NCBI GenBank assembly: GCA_024276195.1
Contig: JAJRXR010000044.1
Span: 1-64,000, forward strand
Reading direction: 5' to 3'
Source: Planctomycetota bacterium
GTDB lineage: Bacteria; Planctomycetota; Phycisphaerae; Phycisphaerales; UBA1924
DNA: 64,000 bases
Shown: positions 41,485 through 51,100 of the stretch, piece after piece
Layout: each line of letters opens with the position of its first letter
Numbering within the stretch: the first letter of the stretch is position 1
Made by a program: the position numbers and the translations under genes
The notes under the pieces: generated by a model
The model's input: the letters and a program-made list of their open reading frames with translations, nothing else
What the model was told of the DNA's origin: nothing
Database searches by the model: none

Positions 41485-41883
41485 TCAGGAGACCGCCGAG
41501 CCGGGCTCGATCGGGCTCATGGGCGTCACGAGCACGACCTTCCGCACCTCGCCCGCGTCCTTGGGCGCGTTCGAGGCGGCCATGAGCATGCCGCGCGACT
41601 CCTCGCCCCTGATCGTGCGCGGAGCCAGGTTCGCCACGATGATGATCTGCTTGCCGACGAGGTCCGCCGGCTCGTAGTGCTCGCGCACGCCGGCGCAGAT
41701 CTGGCGGGGCGTCCCCGATCCATCGTCCACCTGGAGCTTGAGCAGGCGGTCGGCGTTGGGGTGCGCCTCGGCTTCGAGCACGGTCGCGACGCGCAGATCG
41801 AGCTTGACAAAGTCGTCAAACGTGATCTCGGGCTTGCTCGTGGGGGCGTCGGTCTTGGACGCGGGGGCCTGCTGGTCGGACAT
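41485..41883 (-). CDS. Stand-alone tRNA-binding (EMAP/Trbp111) domain protein, MetG beta-like
   Basis: 132 residues. The OB-fold tRNA-binding domain starts ITFDDFVKLDLRVATVLEAE, continues ADRLLKLQVDDGSG and ends LAPRTIRGEESRGMLMAAS, matching the C-terminal domain of bacterial methionyl-tRNA synthetase and free Trbp111. It dimerises and binds tRNA elbows in known relatives. The N-terminal 19 residues are low-complexity. It lies 44 bp after the eight-gene ExbB/ExbD operon. Confidence 0.88.
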   Translation of the reverse strand: MSDQQAPASKTDAPTSKPEITFDDFVKLDLRVATVLEAEAHPNADRLLKLQVDDGSGTPRQICAGVREHYEPADLVGKQIIIVANLAPRTIRGEESRGMLMAASNAPKDAGEVRKVVLVTPMSPIEPGSAVS

Positions 41884-41927
41884 GGTGGACTCCTCATCTC
41901 ATCGCCCGGGCTGCGGGCGGGGCGAGT

Positions 41928-42809
41928 CTAGGGAGCGTCCTCGCCCTCGGGGCAGATCACCCAGCGGTCGTCGCGCCAGCAGGCCCGGGCCGGGTCGATC
42001 GCGTAGTACGGCGCGACCTCGCGCGGGTCGGCCTCACGCAATGGATCACCCCGCCCCATCGCAAGCTGGGCCGACCACGAGTTGGCGCTGACACCCAGCA
42101 GCGCCGCCTCGACACGCAGATGCTCGAGCAGCCCGGCCCGGTCATGCACCGGACCCGGGTTCCCCGAGCATGTCGCGCACAGTCGGACCGCCCCGGGGCG
42201 GTCCGGGTCGGGCACAAACCGGTCGCCGCGGCACTCGGGGCAGGGCCAGCGCCTCGCCTCAGAGTCGAGATGCGCGATCCAGGCGTCCGGGGCGTGGGCC
42301 TCGATCGCGCGCCGGATCTCGGGGCGCTCGAGCGCACGCCGGGCGATGCGCCCATCGCCCGCGCGCACGCGCGTCAGCGCGGCGCTCGCGTCCAGCCCGG
42401 CCTTGCTTGGGACGGCGGCTCGCTCATCGCTCTGCGCCTCGACCCGATCGTCGGCGTTGCGCGCCAGCGCGATCAACCAACGGCGCTCGCGCTCGGTCTC
42501 GGCGATCTCAGCCAACGCCAGGCAGGCGCCGCCCGCGATCGCCCGGTCGCCCGCGTCGAGCCCCGATGTCAGCGCAAGCACATACAAGCGCCTCGCCAGC
42601 CCGATCGCCTCGTCCGTGCTCGCGCCCGCAGCGACCTCCTCGCCAAGCTCGAGGTACAGCGCCGGGGACTCGGGCGAGAGCAACGCAAGCCGCTCTGCGA
42701 GCCGGTCAATACGCGCCTCGCCCGCGGGCGCATCGCCGTCGTCCTGCTGCGCCGCAGCGAAAGCGCCCGTGAACAGAGCAATCAACACACAGAGCCACCT
42801 GCGCCTCAT
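41928..42809 (-). CDS. Secreted protein with CxxCxG zinc-finger-like motif; last gene of ExbB/ExbD operon
   Basis: 293 residues with a signal peptide (LCVLIALFTGAFAAAQ). The middle is helical and repeat-like. Near residue 200 there is CPECRGDRFVPDPDRPG then LCATCSGNPG, a pair of CxxCxG motifs of the DnaJ central zinc-finger type, which may bind zinc or act as a thiol site in the periplasm. No family recognised. Starts within the stop of the upstream gene (ATGA, 4 bp). Confidence 0.65.
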   Translation of the reverse strand: MRRRWLCVLIALFTGAFAAAQQDDGDAPAGEARIDRLAERLALLSPESPALYLELGEEVAAGASTDEAIGLARRLYVLALTSGLDAGDRAIAGGACLALAEIAETERERRWLIALARNADDRVEAQSDERAAVPSKAGLDASAALTRVRAGDGRIARRALERPEIRRAIEAHAPDAWIAHLDSEARRWPCPECRGDRFVPDPDRPGAVRLCATCSGNPGPVHDRAGLLEHLRVEAALLGVSANSWSAQLAMGRGDPLREADPREVAPYYAIDPARACWRDDRWVICPEGEDAP

Positions 42810-45607
42810 GGCGACACCCCCTCGCGGATCAGCCAGAGCCTCGCGATCGCGAGCTCGGTCGTGGAAACCTGGTCGAGCACGTGCGTCGCCTCGCGCAGCT
42901 CGCGCGCAAGATCGCTCAGCACGCCGTTGATCTCGCCCGAGATCCCGCCCCGCTCACCAGCGACAAGCAGCGCCAGCGACTCGCACAGCGCGATCTGCTC
43001 GCTGAGGAAGCGGTGGATGGGTGTCTCGCTCAGCGCGAGCCTTGAACGCCGGCGGCGCTCGATCTCTGGCGGGTCGATCCCCAGCCCGGGCGCCCCGCCC
43101 AGGCGGCTCGCCTCGCGCCGGTAGCGCAGCGCCAGCGTCCGGGCGGAATCGGTCAGGGGGTTCTGGGCATGCCCGGAATCCTCGGAAACTACGTCGCCGA
43201 GCGCCATCGCGTAGGCGTTCTCAAGCTCGGCGCTGAGTGTGTCAACATCGCCGTCGGCGCCCTCGCGCGCGACGACCTCGATCAGCGTTTCGAGCAGAGC
43301 TCGCCGGGCCTCGACGCGCCACGACCCATCCCCGGCGCCCGTGTCGATCGGGCGCGTTGTCATCAACTCCACCAGCCCGATGACCTGCGCCGAACGCGGC
43401 AGGTCATCGACACGCTCGAGCATCGCGTTAACCATCGCGGGCGAGGCGACAAACCTCGCCGCCACCAGCTGCGCCCGCTCGCGCACGCTTCTGGGCGTCC
43501 CGCGCAGCGCCAGCGAGAGCAACACCTCGGCGTCCACTGGCCCGATCCGCGACGACATCCGCTTGCCCAGGCGGTCCAGGGCTCTGAGGCGATCCTCGGG
43601 TGAATCGCCCGAGTTTTCCAGTCGCACCGCCCAGCTCCCGTCGCCGGGCGCATCGAACGGATCCGCGCTGGGCGTCGCGCCCCGGTCAAGCCCGAACGCC
43701 GTCGCCAGCCCCAACGCCCGGCTCGCATCCTCGAACCGCTCATCGCGCGCCAGCGCAGCCCCGGCGTTGGCGTACGCCAGACGCACCGCAGGAGCCAATC
43801 GCGCCGCGGGGTTCGGCGCGATCGAACGCTCGCGGATCGCCGCCCGGACAACCTCGCCCAACGCCTGCGAGAACGAGTCCGCCCGTTCATCGCGCCCGAG
43901 CCCCCACGCCTCGGTCAGACGCTCGCTCAGCGCGGCCCGCTCGCGCCCGGTCGCGTTGGGTGAGAGCGTCATCGTGGCGTCGAGCCCGCTCGCCCCGGAC
44001 TCGCTCACGACCGCCTCAACCAGCCCCGCGAGCGCAGCCTGATCCACGCCCCTCCGCCCCAGCACCATCACAAGCCAGCGGCGCGCCCCGGCGTTCTGGC
44101 GCCAGCTCATCGCCAGCGCGATCTCGCGGATCGCGCCCCCCTGCCTGCTCACGCCCATCTGCGCCGGCGCCAGCAGAGATTCGAGCGCCCCGGAGAGCAG
44201 GTCTGTCCGCAGCGCCTCGTCCTCGCGAGAGACCGCATCCACCGTCTCGATCCAACGCTGCCATGTGCGAAGCGAAGCCCCGTCGGCGGAGAGGCGGTCG
44301 CCGATGACCCGCACACCGATCGCGGCGCCAACACGAAAGCCCGAGCCCCGCGCCCCGTCGGGTGTGATGCGCCGGCGCAGGCGGTCGATCTGCCCCCGCA
44401 TCGAGGCGCCCAGAACCGGGTTGCGCTGGATCTGCGCGAGCATGCCCGCCGACCAGACCCCGCTCCACACCTCGTCGCCTTCGACCGGCGTCCCGGGTTC
44501 GCCCAGCGAGACCACGCCCGCGCCCACCGCGTCGAGCGCCAGGCGCGACACGTCCGGACGCACCAACGACTCCAGGAACACCTCCACAGAATCGTTGGCC
44601 AGCTCCAGCTCCTCGGGGCTGAACCCCGCCCAGCTCCCCGAGAGCAGGCGCACCGCCTGGGCAAAGCGGCGCGTTGATTCGTACGGCGTCAGCTCGAGCC
44701 CGCGGCGCGCCCCCTCGAGCTCGTGCACCACCAACGCCGGATCGCCCAGCGCATCGGGTTCTGGCAGGCGGCGCTGGCTCGCCGGCGTCCGCCCCGGTCG
44801 GTTCGCCTCACGTCTCACCCGCGCAGGTTCGGGCGGCGCACCGGTCGCGCCGTCATGCTGCGCAACACGCCCAGATTCGGCCCGATCGACCGCCATGATC
44901 GCGTACACACCCCCGAAAAGCACGACGAGCGTGGTGACCGCGACCGCCGCGACAATCAACGCCACCTTGAGCAGCCGCTGGGCTGGGTCGATCTGCTCCG
45001 GGAGCGGGTCAAGCAGCGACACCTGCGGGGGCGGCGCCCCGAACACCGGCGCCAATGGCGCCTTGGCGCCTGTTGACGCCGGAATAGCAACCCTTGCTCC
45101 CTGCATCGGGCGGCGCTGGCGCCCGATCCGGCGCAGCGTCTGCGCAACGTCCTGCGAGCTGAGCCCGCGCGCGTGCGCAATCGAGGCGATGCGCCGAAGC
45201 GACTTTCGGTTCCACCCGCCGAACATCGCCAGCGCGAGGATCGCGTCCTGCTCGAGCGGGTTCACGCGAGAGCCCGGCGGGCGCGCAGGCTGCGCAGCGC
45301 CGCTCTGTACACCGGCGGGGGGTCCGCCCCAGCTCTCGGCGAGCTGGGCGCGAATCACCGGGTTGAGCAGCTGCGCCGCCGCGGCGTACAGCGACAACCG
45401 CACCTCGTCCGCCTCGGGCGTCTCGGCGAGGCGATGAACATCGATCTCACGCATCCGCTGGTCGCGCGCCCTGAGAATTTGCTCATCATCAAGCGCCCCG
45501 GCGCGGAGCCCCAGCAACGCGAACGGCCCCCCTCGCGCCGCCTCGGCGCCGAGGAACATCGCCGTCGGCGACTCACGACCTCCCGCTCCCCCTTCGGCGC
45601 CGCTCAT
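42806..45607 (-). CDS. Large TM protein with DnaJ-like N-terminus
   Basis: 933 residues. Residues about 27-95 resemble a J-domain-like helical module (FALLGLRAGALDDEQILRAR, then LYAAAAQLLNPVIRAQLAES), but without HPD. A second helical region (about 115-160) precedes a single TM helix (VALIVAAVAVTTLVVLFGGV, about 220). The remaining ~680 residues would be periplasmic and form all-helical repeats. Overlaps both neighbours by 4 bp. Probably a structural subunit bridging cytoplasm and periplasm in the same complex; function unknown. Confidence 0.65.
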   Translation of the reverse strand: MSGAEGGAGGRESPTAMFLGAEAARGGPFALLGLRAGALDDEQILRARDQRMREIDVHRLAETPEADEVRLSLYAAAAQLLNPVIRAQLAESWGGPPAGVQSGAAQPARPPGSRVNPLEQDAILALAMFGGWNRKSLRRIASIAHARGLSSQDVAQTLRRIGRQRRPMQGARVAIPASTGAKAPLAPVFGAPPPQVSLLDPLPEQIDPAQRLLKVALIVAAVAVTTLVVLFGGVYAIMAVDRAESGRVAQHDGATGAPPEPARVRREANRPGRTPASQRRLPEPDALGDPALVVHELEGARRGLELTPYESTRRFAQAVRLLSGSWAGFSPEELELANDSVEVFLESLVRPDVSRLALDAVGAGVVSLGEPGTPVEGDEVWSGVWSAGMLAQIQRNPVLGASMRGQIDRLRRRITPDGARGSGFRVGAAIGVRVIGDRLSADGASLRTWQRWIETVDAVSREDEALRTDLLSGALESLLAPAQMGVSRQGGAIREIALAMSWRQNAGARRWLVMVLGRRGVDQAALAGLVEAVVSESGASGLDATMTLSPNATGRERAALSERLTEAWGLGRDERADSFSQALGEVVRAAIRERSIAPNPAARLAPAVRLAYANAGAALARDERFEDASRALGLATAFGLDRGATPSADPFDAPGDGSWAVRLENSGDSPEDRLRALDRLGKRMSSRIGPVDAEVLLSLALRGTPRSVRERAQLVAARFVASPAMVNAMLERVDDLPRSAQVIGLVELMTTRPIDTGAGDGSWRVEARRALLETLIEVVAREGADGDVDTLSAELENAYAMALGDVVSEDSGHAQNPLTDSARTLALRYRREASRLGGAPGLGIDPPEIERRRRSRLALSETPIHRFLSEQIALCESLALLVAGERGGISGEINGVLSDLARELREATHVLDQVSTTELAIARLWLIREGVSP

Positions 45608-48264
45608 CCGCCACTCCCTGCGGGCGCAAGCAGGATCTGCGCCTCAAGCTCTCGCATGCGTTGATCCCAGGGCGGCGGCGCCGTCCCGGGGTGCAACACG
45701 CGGTACTGCTTCATCGAGCCGCGCGCTCTGTCGGGATCGATCAGGAGCATCAGGCGGATCGAGTGGTACCGCGCTTCGTACCACTCGACATCGTTCTCGG
45801 GCACGCCGCCCATGAGCTGGAGCCATGCATCGAGCGCCCGCTCGGTTTGCCCGCCCTGCTCGGCGATCTGGGCGATGCGCCGGAGCAGGCCCGCGGTCTG
45901 GCGCCCGCTGTCGAGCACGCGCTGATCGAGGGAGAGCGCCAGCTCACCCATGGCCGGGTCGCCCTCGTCGCGCGCCAGATACGCCGCAGCGTCCGCGACG
46001 CGGTCGAGCACGCCGAGCGTCGCCGCGTTTTCCAGGGCCGGGTCCTGGGCGATGAGCGTCTCGGCAACGCGCGAGCCGTGTCGCACCAGCTCGCGCGCCT
46101 CCTCGGCCTTGCGAGGCGGCGCCGCCCACGCCAGCAGGGCGCGCCGGTACATCACCCGATCCGCCGCGTCGGCGTATCGCCCCCCGGCAAGGCGCAGCTC
46201 ACCCAGCAGACGATCAACATCCGACTCGCTCTCCTTCCGCAACGCGATCTGCAGGCGCCGGAACATCAGCTCTTCGCTGATCGAGCTCAGGTCCATCTTC
46301 CGAGCCTCGGCGACCCTCCCCAACGCTCTCAACGCGTCGTCGGCGAGCCGAACATCCAGACGCTCGACCCCAAGCACGACATCAAGAACCTGGCGAACAC
46401 GCACCAGCAGCGTCTGCGGCGCCCGCTCGCTCGCGGGCGATTCCGGATCAAGCGCCGCCCGCTCATCGCTCTCGATCAGCGGGATGGCGAGAGACACAAA
46501 CCGCGCCCCCGCCTCTTCGTGCGACTCGCTCGGAGCCGACCGATAGAGCCGATAAAGAAGTCGCGCCAGGTGACGCCTGGCCGCGTCCGCGTACGGCGCG
46601 TCGGGCGGGACACTCGAAAGAATCTCCGCCGCGCGTTCGTCGTCCACCAGATCCGCGTTGGCAAGGCGCATCACGAGCAGGGCCGCACGGCTTGAACGCG
46701 GATTCACACGCAGGTACTCGCCCGCAGCCGCATCGCGCGCCTCGCGCAGAGACTCATCCCCACCCTCCACACCCGTGTCCAACGCCACGACGCGCATCCA
46801 CTCCGCCTCGTCGCGGACACTGGCCACTTCGGACTCGCTCGCCCGGGCCAGCTCCTGCGCAGCGAGCGCCAGCTCACCGCTATAAAACAAGCTCAAACCG
46901 AGGCGCAGGCGGCACTCGTCCCGCTGCGCCGGGTACCGGCGCGCTTCATCGCTCTCGAGCGCTTGCGTCAGGGTCTCGCTGGCCTCCGCGTAGGCGAACC
47001 GGGTCTCGACGTCTTCCGCCGGGCGAGAATCATCCCGCCCCATCGCCCCGTGCCGCTCCCGCGCGTCGCGGTACTGGCGCAGGCCCCGTGCATACTGAAA
47101 GATAAACCCGTCATCGCCGATCGGCAAGTTCTCGTACCGCGTCGCCAGGTCCAGCACATGCGCCACCGATCCCTGCACTGAAAGATCCCCGAGCGCGATC
47201 AGTGCCAACGACTCGGCGCTGTTCACGTCCGAGCGCGAGAGCTGCTCATCGCGCAGCGCATCGAGCGTGAGCACAGCCAGCAAACGCGCCTCGCCCTCGG
47301 GCAGGGGCGTGAACTGGCTCCCGGCCCGCCGCCGGCGCCCGATCAGATCCGAGAGCTCCGCCCACGCCGAGGCCTTGGCAAAAACAACCATCGTCGCCGC
47401 GCGAAGCTGATCGACCGCCTCCGGCGCCAGCTCCTGGGCCTCGCCGAGCGCTTCGACCCAGCGGATCGCCTGGCCGTGGCGCTCTTCAAGCGAAAGACAC
47501 AATGCAACACCGATCGCCGAACGCGAAACATGCTCGAACCGGAGCAGACGCATGGGCAGACGCTCGAGCGTCGGGCGCTGCTCGGTCGAGTCGAGCAGGA
47601 ACCCGAAGTTTTTGATCGCCCTGGAGATGCCCGAAGTGTCGCCGGCCAAGAAGGCGCCGTAGTACCCGGCCCAGCCCGCGTAATACCGGCTCAGCGACCG
47701 GATGCGGCGCGCCTCGCCCAGACGCTCTTGCGCTTCGCGCCGCACGGATTCGCTGGCCGCTCGCTCGCGGCGCTCGAAGACCGCGATCTCGCGCTCGCTG
47801 GTCTGGGCGATGTCCATCAGCGAGTCGCGCACGCCGTCGAGTGTCCGGATCGCACGGGCGATCTCCTGCTCGGTCGCCAGCGACAGCCTCGCCCGCTCGG
47901 CGATCTGCTCGCTCGGGAGGTACAGCGCGATCGCCAGGCTGACTCGAAGGTCGAACAACCGCCCAGCCGGCATCGCGTCGAGCAGCGCCCGGCTCCTCGC
48001 CTCAATCGCCTCTCGCTGCTCGTCCGTCGTCGCCCCGGCGAGCTGGCGCGTGTACAGCCTCGCCAGACGCTCGGCGACCCGGACGCGCTCCTCCTCGCCC
48101 GCGCGCGACATGCGCTCGCGTAGCTGCACCCCGAGCAGATCATCGAGCGCCAACCGCTCAAGAAACTGCGCCACACGCTCATCAGGCGACGACGCCTCTT
48201 GCGCGCGCGCAGCACCCGCGAGCACCAGCACAATCGCAAAAATCTCAGTCAGACGCCGGGACAT
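45604..48264 (-). CDS. Large periplasmic helical-repeat (TPR-like) protein
   Basis: 886 residues from the ATG at 48264, chosen for the signal peptide (LTEIFAIVLVLAGAARA). The open frame extends upstream into exbD. It is entirely helical with TPR-like pairs, for example LRLGLSLFYSGELALAAQEL and AARRHLARLLYRLYRSAP. No enzymatic motif seen. It overlaps the preceding exbD by 20 bp and the next gene by 4 bp. Likely a periplasmic scaffold of the ExbB/ExbD-driven machine. Confidence 0.68.
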   Translation of the reverse strand: MSRRLTEIFAIVLVLAGAARAQEASSPDERVAQFLERLALDDLLGVQLRERMSRAGEEERVRVAERLARLYTRQLAGATTDEQREAIEARSRALLDAMPAGRLFDLRVSLAIALYLPSEQIAERARLSLATEQEIARAIRTLDGVRDSLMDIAQTSEREIAVFERRERAASESVRREAQERLGEARRIRSLSRYYAGWAGYYGAFLAGDTSGISRAIKNFGFLLDSTEQRPTLERLPMRLLRFEHVSRSAIGVALCLSLEERHGQAIRWVEALGEAQELAPEAVDQLRAATMVVFAKASAWAELSDLIGRRRRAGSQFTPLPEGEARLLAVLTLDALRDEQLSRSDVNSAESLALIALGDLSVQGSVAHVLDLATRYENLPIGDDGFIFQYARGLRQYRDARERHGAMGRDDSRPAEDVETRFAYAEASETLTQALESDEARRYPAQRDECRLRLGLSLFYSGELALAAQELARASESEVASVRDEAEWMRVVALDTGVEGGDESLREARDAAAGEYLRVNPRSSRAALLVMRLANADLVDDERAAEILSSVPPDAPYADAARRHLARLLYRLYRSAPSESHEEAGARFVSLAIPLIESDERAALDPESPASERAPQTLLVRVRQVLDVVLGVERLDVRLADDALRALGRVAEARKMDLSSISEELMFRRLQIALRKESESDVDRLLGELRLAGGRYADAADRVMYRRALLAWAAPPRKAEEARELVRHGSRVAETLIAQDPALENAATLGVLDRVADAAAYLARDEGDPAMGELALSLDQRVLDSGRQTAGLLRRIAQIAEQGGQTERALDAWLQLMGGVPENDVEWYEARYHSIRLMLLIDPDRARGSMKQYRVLHPGTAPPPWDQRMRELEAQILLAPAGSGG

Positions 48265-48667
48265 AGCTCCTCTTCTCAAAGCCCGCGTCGTACGCCGCCT
48301 GCATCGCCCGCGCCGCCGCCGCCACCGGCACCTCGCCCGCAACCCGGACCGCGACCCCGGCCTCTCGCGGGAGCTGGCGCAGGATCGCTGTCAGCTCCTG
48401 GACGCTTGTCGTCGTCCGCTGCCCAACCCGGAAGACCACGGCGGCTCCCAGACGTTCTACATGCACGACCTGCGGCTGCAGGTCGCTCGCGCTGGCGCCG
48501 CTCCCTTCCGCCTGCAGCGTGGAGTCGATCCGCCCTTCCTCGGGCGCGAAGCTCGACGTGACAAGAAAGAAAATCAGCAGCAGAAACACGACATCGATCA
48601 TGCTCGTCATGGGCAGCGCCCGGAGGCGCCCGCCGCGGTGTCGCTCTGAGAGGGGCGTCAGGTTCAT
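48245..48667 (-). CDS. ExbD/TolR-family protein (second copy)
   Basis: 140 residues from the ATG at 48667. A short cytoplasmic N-terminus leads to the TM helix with the conserved acidic residue, MTSMIDVVFLLLIFFLVTSS, where the Asp is the proton-path residue of ExbD/TolR. The periplasmic domain follows (VVFRVGQRTTTSVQELTAIL). It overlaps the first exbD by 4 bp. Two different ExbD chains could form a heteromeric inner rod with ExbB. Confidence 0.88.
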   Translation of the reverse strand: MNLTPLSERHRGGRLRALPMTSMIDVVFLLLIFFLVTSSFAPEEGRIDSTLQAEGSGASASDLQPQVVHVERLGAAVVFRVGQRTTTSVQELTAILRQLPREAGVAVRVAGEVPVAAAARAMQAAYDAGFEKRSYVPASD

Positions 48668-49098
48668 GGCTCCCCCCCCACCAACGCCGGGTCCATCGTC
48701 CCGATGCTCCACCGGCGCACGCCCGCGCGGGCCAGGCGGTTCATCAGCCGGTTCAAGTGAGCAGCGCGGCACTCGCGATCTGGGCGGACCCGGATCGTCA
48801 CCAGATCCGGGTCGCCGGCACGTTCGATCTCCATCGCCGCCAGCTGCGCGAGCCCCTCAAGCGTGATCGGCTCGCGATCGAGCAGGATCACGCCCTCGCG
48901 CGTCAGGTCGATCGCCAGCGTCGCCTTGGACGCCTGCTCCTCCTGGCCCGCCTCACGCGGCAGGTCCACCTCGGTGCGCGCCAGCTCTCCGAACTGCGAC
49001 GTGAACATGAAAAAGATGATGAGTTGCAGCACCACGTCGATCATCGGTGTGAGATCGAACTCGCGGATGCGGTCCTCGTGTGGGCGGGTGAACCTCAC
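48664..49098 (-). CDS. ExbD/TolR-family protein (first copy)
   Basis: 144 residues from GTG 49098, overlapping the exbB stop (GTGA). TM helix with the conserved Asp: DLTPMIDVVLQLIIFFMFTS. The periplasmic domain includes VDLPREAG and VTIRVRPDRECRAAHLNRLM. An ExbB/ExbD pair uses proton flow to power envelope processes. No TonB gene is in the window. Confidence 0.9.
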   Translation of the reverse strand: MRFTRPHEDRIREFDLTPMIDVVLQLIIFFMFTSQFGELARTEVDLPREAGQEEQASKATLAIDLTREGVILLDREPITLEGLAQLAAMEIERAGDPDLVTIRVRPDRECRAAHLNRLMNRLARAGVRRWSIGTMDPALVGGEP

Positions 49099-49853
49099 GC
49101 CTGGGGTGCTCCTGCGGGCGGCGGCGGGCGCACCGGGCGCGGCGCCGGCGGCGGGCCAGCCTGAGCCCCGCCAGATTCGAGGTAGGCCGCGAGCTCTTCG
49201 ATGGTCTCGCCGACCTCGCTCGTGAGCGTGTCGATCCTGTTTCGCAGGTAGGTGAACGCGGCGGTACACGGGATCGCGACGATCAGCCCGAGCACCGTGG
49301 TGACGAGCGCCTGCGAGATGCTCCCGCCGAGCTGGTCCGGGCGGGCCGGGCCTTCGGTCAGGGCGATGGTGTCGAAGGCGCTGACCATGCCGACGACGGT
49401 CCCGAGCAGCCCGAGCATGGGCGCGACCGAGGCGATGAGCCCGATGCCGTCGGTCATCCGGTACAGCCTTGCCACCTGCGCCTGCCCGACCTCTTCGAGG
49501 GCGCTCTTGAGCTCGAGAAACCCGAACGGCGAGCGCGAGCACCGGATCAACGCCGAGCCGAGCACGCGCGTGAGGAACGAGTCGTTCTCGACATCCGTGC
49601 AGAACTCGATCGCCGCCCCGACCTGATTGGCGCGCAGCAGCTCGTGCAGACGCTCGACCGTTTCGGGCGGCGCCAGGCGGCTCCGGCGCAGACGCAGCAG
49701 CTGCGCCACGATCATGCCCACCGCCGCCAGCGACAGCAGGATGATGACCAGCCCGACCTCTCGCCCCGCGGCGATGTACTCGAGCAATGACTTCGACGCC
49801 CCGTCCGACGCCTGCGCCAGAACCAGCGTGGATAGATCCCCTGGGCTCATCAT
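49095..49853 (-). CDS. ExbB/TolQ/MotA-family proton channel protein
   Basis: 252 residues from the ATG at 49853 (first of two adjacent ATG codons; overlaps the upstream stop as ATGATGA). Three TM helices: VGLVIILLSLAAVGMIVAQL, IASVAPMLGLLGTVVGMVSA and ALVTTVLGLIVAIPCTAAFT. The second and third carry the family GLLGTVxG and small-residue patterns. The tail is Pro-rich. It forms the pentameric stator with ExbD. Confidence 0.92.
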   Translation of the reverse strand: MMSPGDLSTLVLAQASDGASKSLLEYIAAGREVGLVIILLSLAAVGMIVAQLLRLRRSRLAPPETVERLHELLRANQVGAAIEFCTDVENDSFLTRVLGSALIRCSRSPFGFLELKSALEEVGQAQVARLYRMTDGIGLIASVAPMLGLLGTVVGMVSAFDTIALTEGPARPDQLGGSISQALVTTVLGLIVAIPCTAAFTYLRNRIDTLTSEVGETIEELAAYLESGGAQAGPPPAPRPVRPPPPAGAPQA

Positions 49854-51100
49854 GAGCGTCCGTTCCCTTCCGGCGCCGACCGTCCGTCGGCGCCCGTGCT
49901 GTTGTCTGTTGATTCGCCCCACGAAGCACCCGTCAAAGCACCCGCCCCGCGCCCCCAGTCGCGGATCGCGTCCCACCGGGCGCCCTCGCTGTCCGGGAAA
50001 CGTTCGAGCAGCTCGCGCCGGAGCGAGCCCGCGGCTTCGCCCTCGCCGAGAGATCGCATCGTCACCGCCGCCTCGGCCAGCGCCACCGATGCCAGCCCGG
50101 GGGCGGCCCGCTCGAACCTCGCCGGGACGTGCAGAAGCTGGATCACGCCCCGCCCGCGGATCTCCGGGTTGTCGTCAAGGATCATCGACCGCCCGAGCGC
50201 CGTGCGGATCCAGGCCTCGTGCCACACCGACGGTCGTTTGCGCAGTCGCGCCCGCAGCGCGGTTTGCGCCGAGGCCCGCTGCTCAGCCCCGCCCACACGC
50301 GAGAGCACGATCTCGAGCACAAGCGAGACCCCCGCCTCGCTCAGCGTGTCCGGGTCGATCTGCTCGTACATCGCCTCGATCTCGCGCCGGATCGCCTCGC
50401 CATCGCCCGGGTCGCTCTCGTAGAGCGCACTCACGCGGTACAGCGTGCTCAGCGCAACCTGGCGCATCCGCCCCGCCCCGGGTCGGGCGCCGGTCTCCGG
50501 CGCCTGCGCAACCGCGTGGCGCACCAGCCATGCGCTCTGCTCGTTGTCGAGCCAGATCGGCGCGAGCGATGGCGCCAAGCCCGTCGCCGGGTCGATCAGC
50601 GTGCTCGGATCGTCCGATGCGTCGCCCCCCGGCGCCCACCGCTCCGCCCCGAGCACACCGAGCCACGGCGCGATCGCCGGCGCCCGAGCCCCGCCTGCCA
50701 GGCGGGCGCGCATCAACCCCCGCGCCACGAATGACGACGCCGCCCCTTGCTCAAATCTTGTCCGGGCGAACAGGTCTTCGAGCAGCGGCTCGGCGTTGAC
50801 CAGATCCCCGCGCTCAAGACGGACGCTCGCCCGCCAGATGGCCCTAGCGTCGTCGCGGAACGCCGCAAACTCCTGGCCCCGGGCGCCGCTGACATCGCGC
50901 ACCTGCGTCCAGTCCAGCAGCGTGATCGTCCCATCGCCCAGCATGACGCTCACGCCCTGGAGATCAACCGACGTCACCGTGCCCTGCGGCGGGTCCTGCC
51001 CGTCCCACATCTCCAGGACCTGCGACGCCGGCTGCGCCAGCGCGGGCGCACACACGCCCAGCGCTACTCCGAGCCCGATCCATCCGCGCAGGCGCCTCAC
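49850..51100 (-). CDS. Secreted protein of unknown function in ExbB/ExbD operon
   Basis: 416 residues with a signal peptide (WIGLGVALGVCAPALAQ). A short beta-rich N-domain (VTSVDLQGVSVMLGDGTITL) precedes a long helical region with repeat character. No motif or family recognised. Overlaps the VWA gene and exbB by 4 bp each, so it is translated in fixed coupling with them and is probably a periplasmic subunit. Confidence 0.65.
   Translation of the reverse strand: MRRLRGWIGLGVALGVCAPALAQPASQVLEMWDGQDPPQGTVTSVDLQGVSVMLGDGTITLLDWTQVRDVSGARGQEFAAFRDDARAIWRASVRLERGDLVNAEPLLEDLFARTRFEQGAASSFVARGLMRARLAGGARAPAIAPWLGVLGAERWAPGGDASDDPSTLIDPATGLAPSLAPIWLDNEQSAWLVRHAVAQAPETGARPGAGRMRQVALSTLYRVSALYESDPGDGEAIRREIEAMYEQIDPDTLSEAGVSLVLEIVLSRVGGAEQRASAQTALRARLRKRPSVWHEAWIRTALGRSMILDDNPEIRGRGVIQLLHVPARFERAAPGLASVALAEAAVTMRSLGEGEAAGSLRRELLERFPDSEGARWDAIRDWGRGAGALTGASWGESTDNSTGADGRSAPEGNGRS

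Noticed and set aside
45604-48342. Upstream start at 48342 for the helical-repeat protein
   Set aside because: The added 26 residues are Arg-rich shadow sequence inside exbD; the signal peptide starts at 48264.
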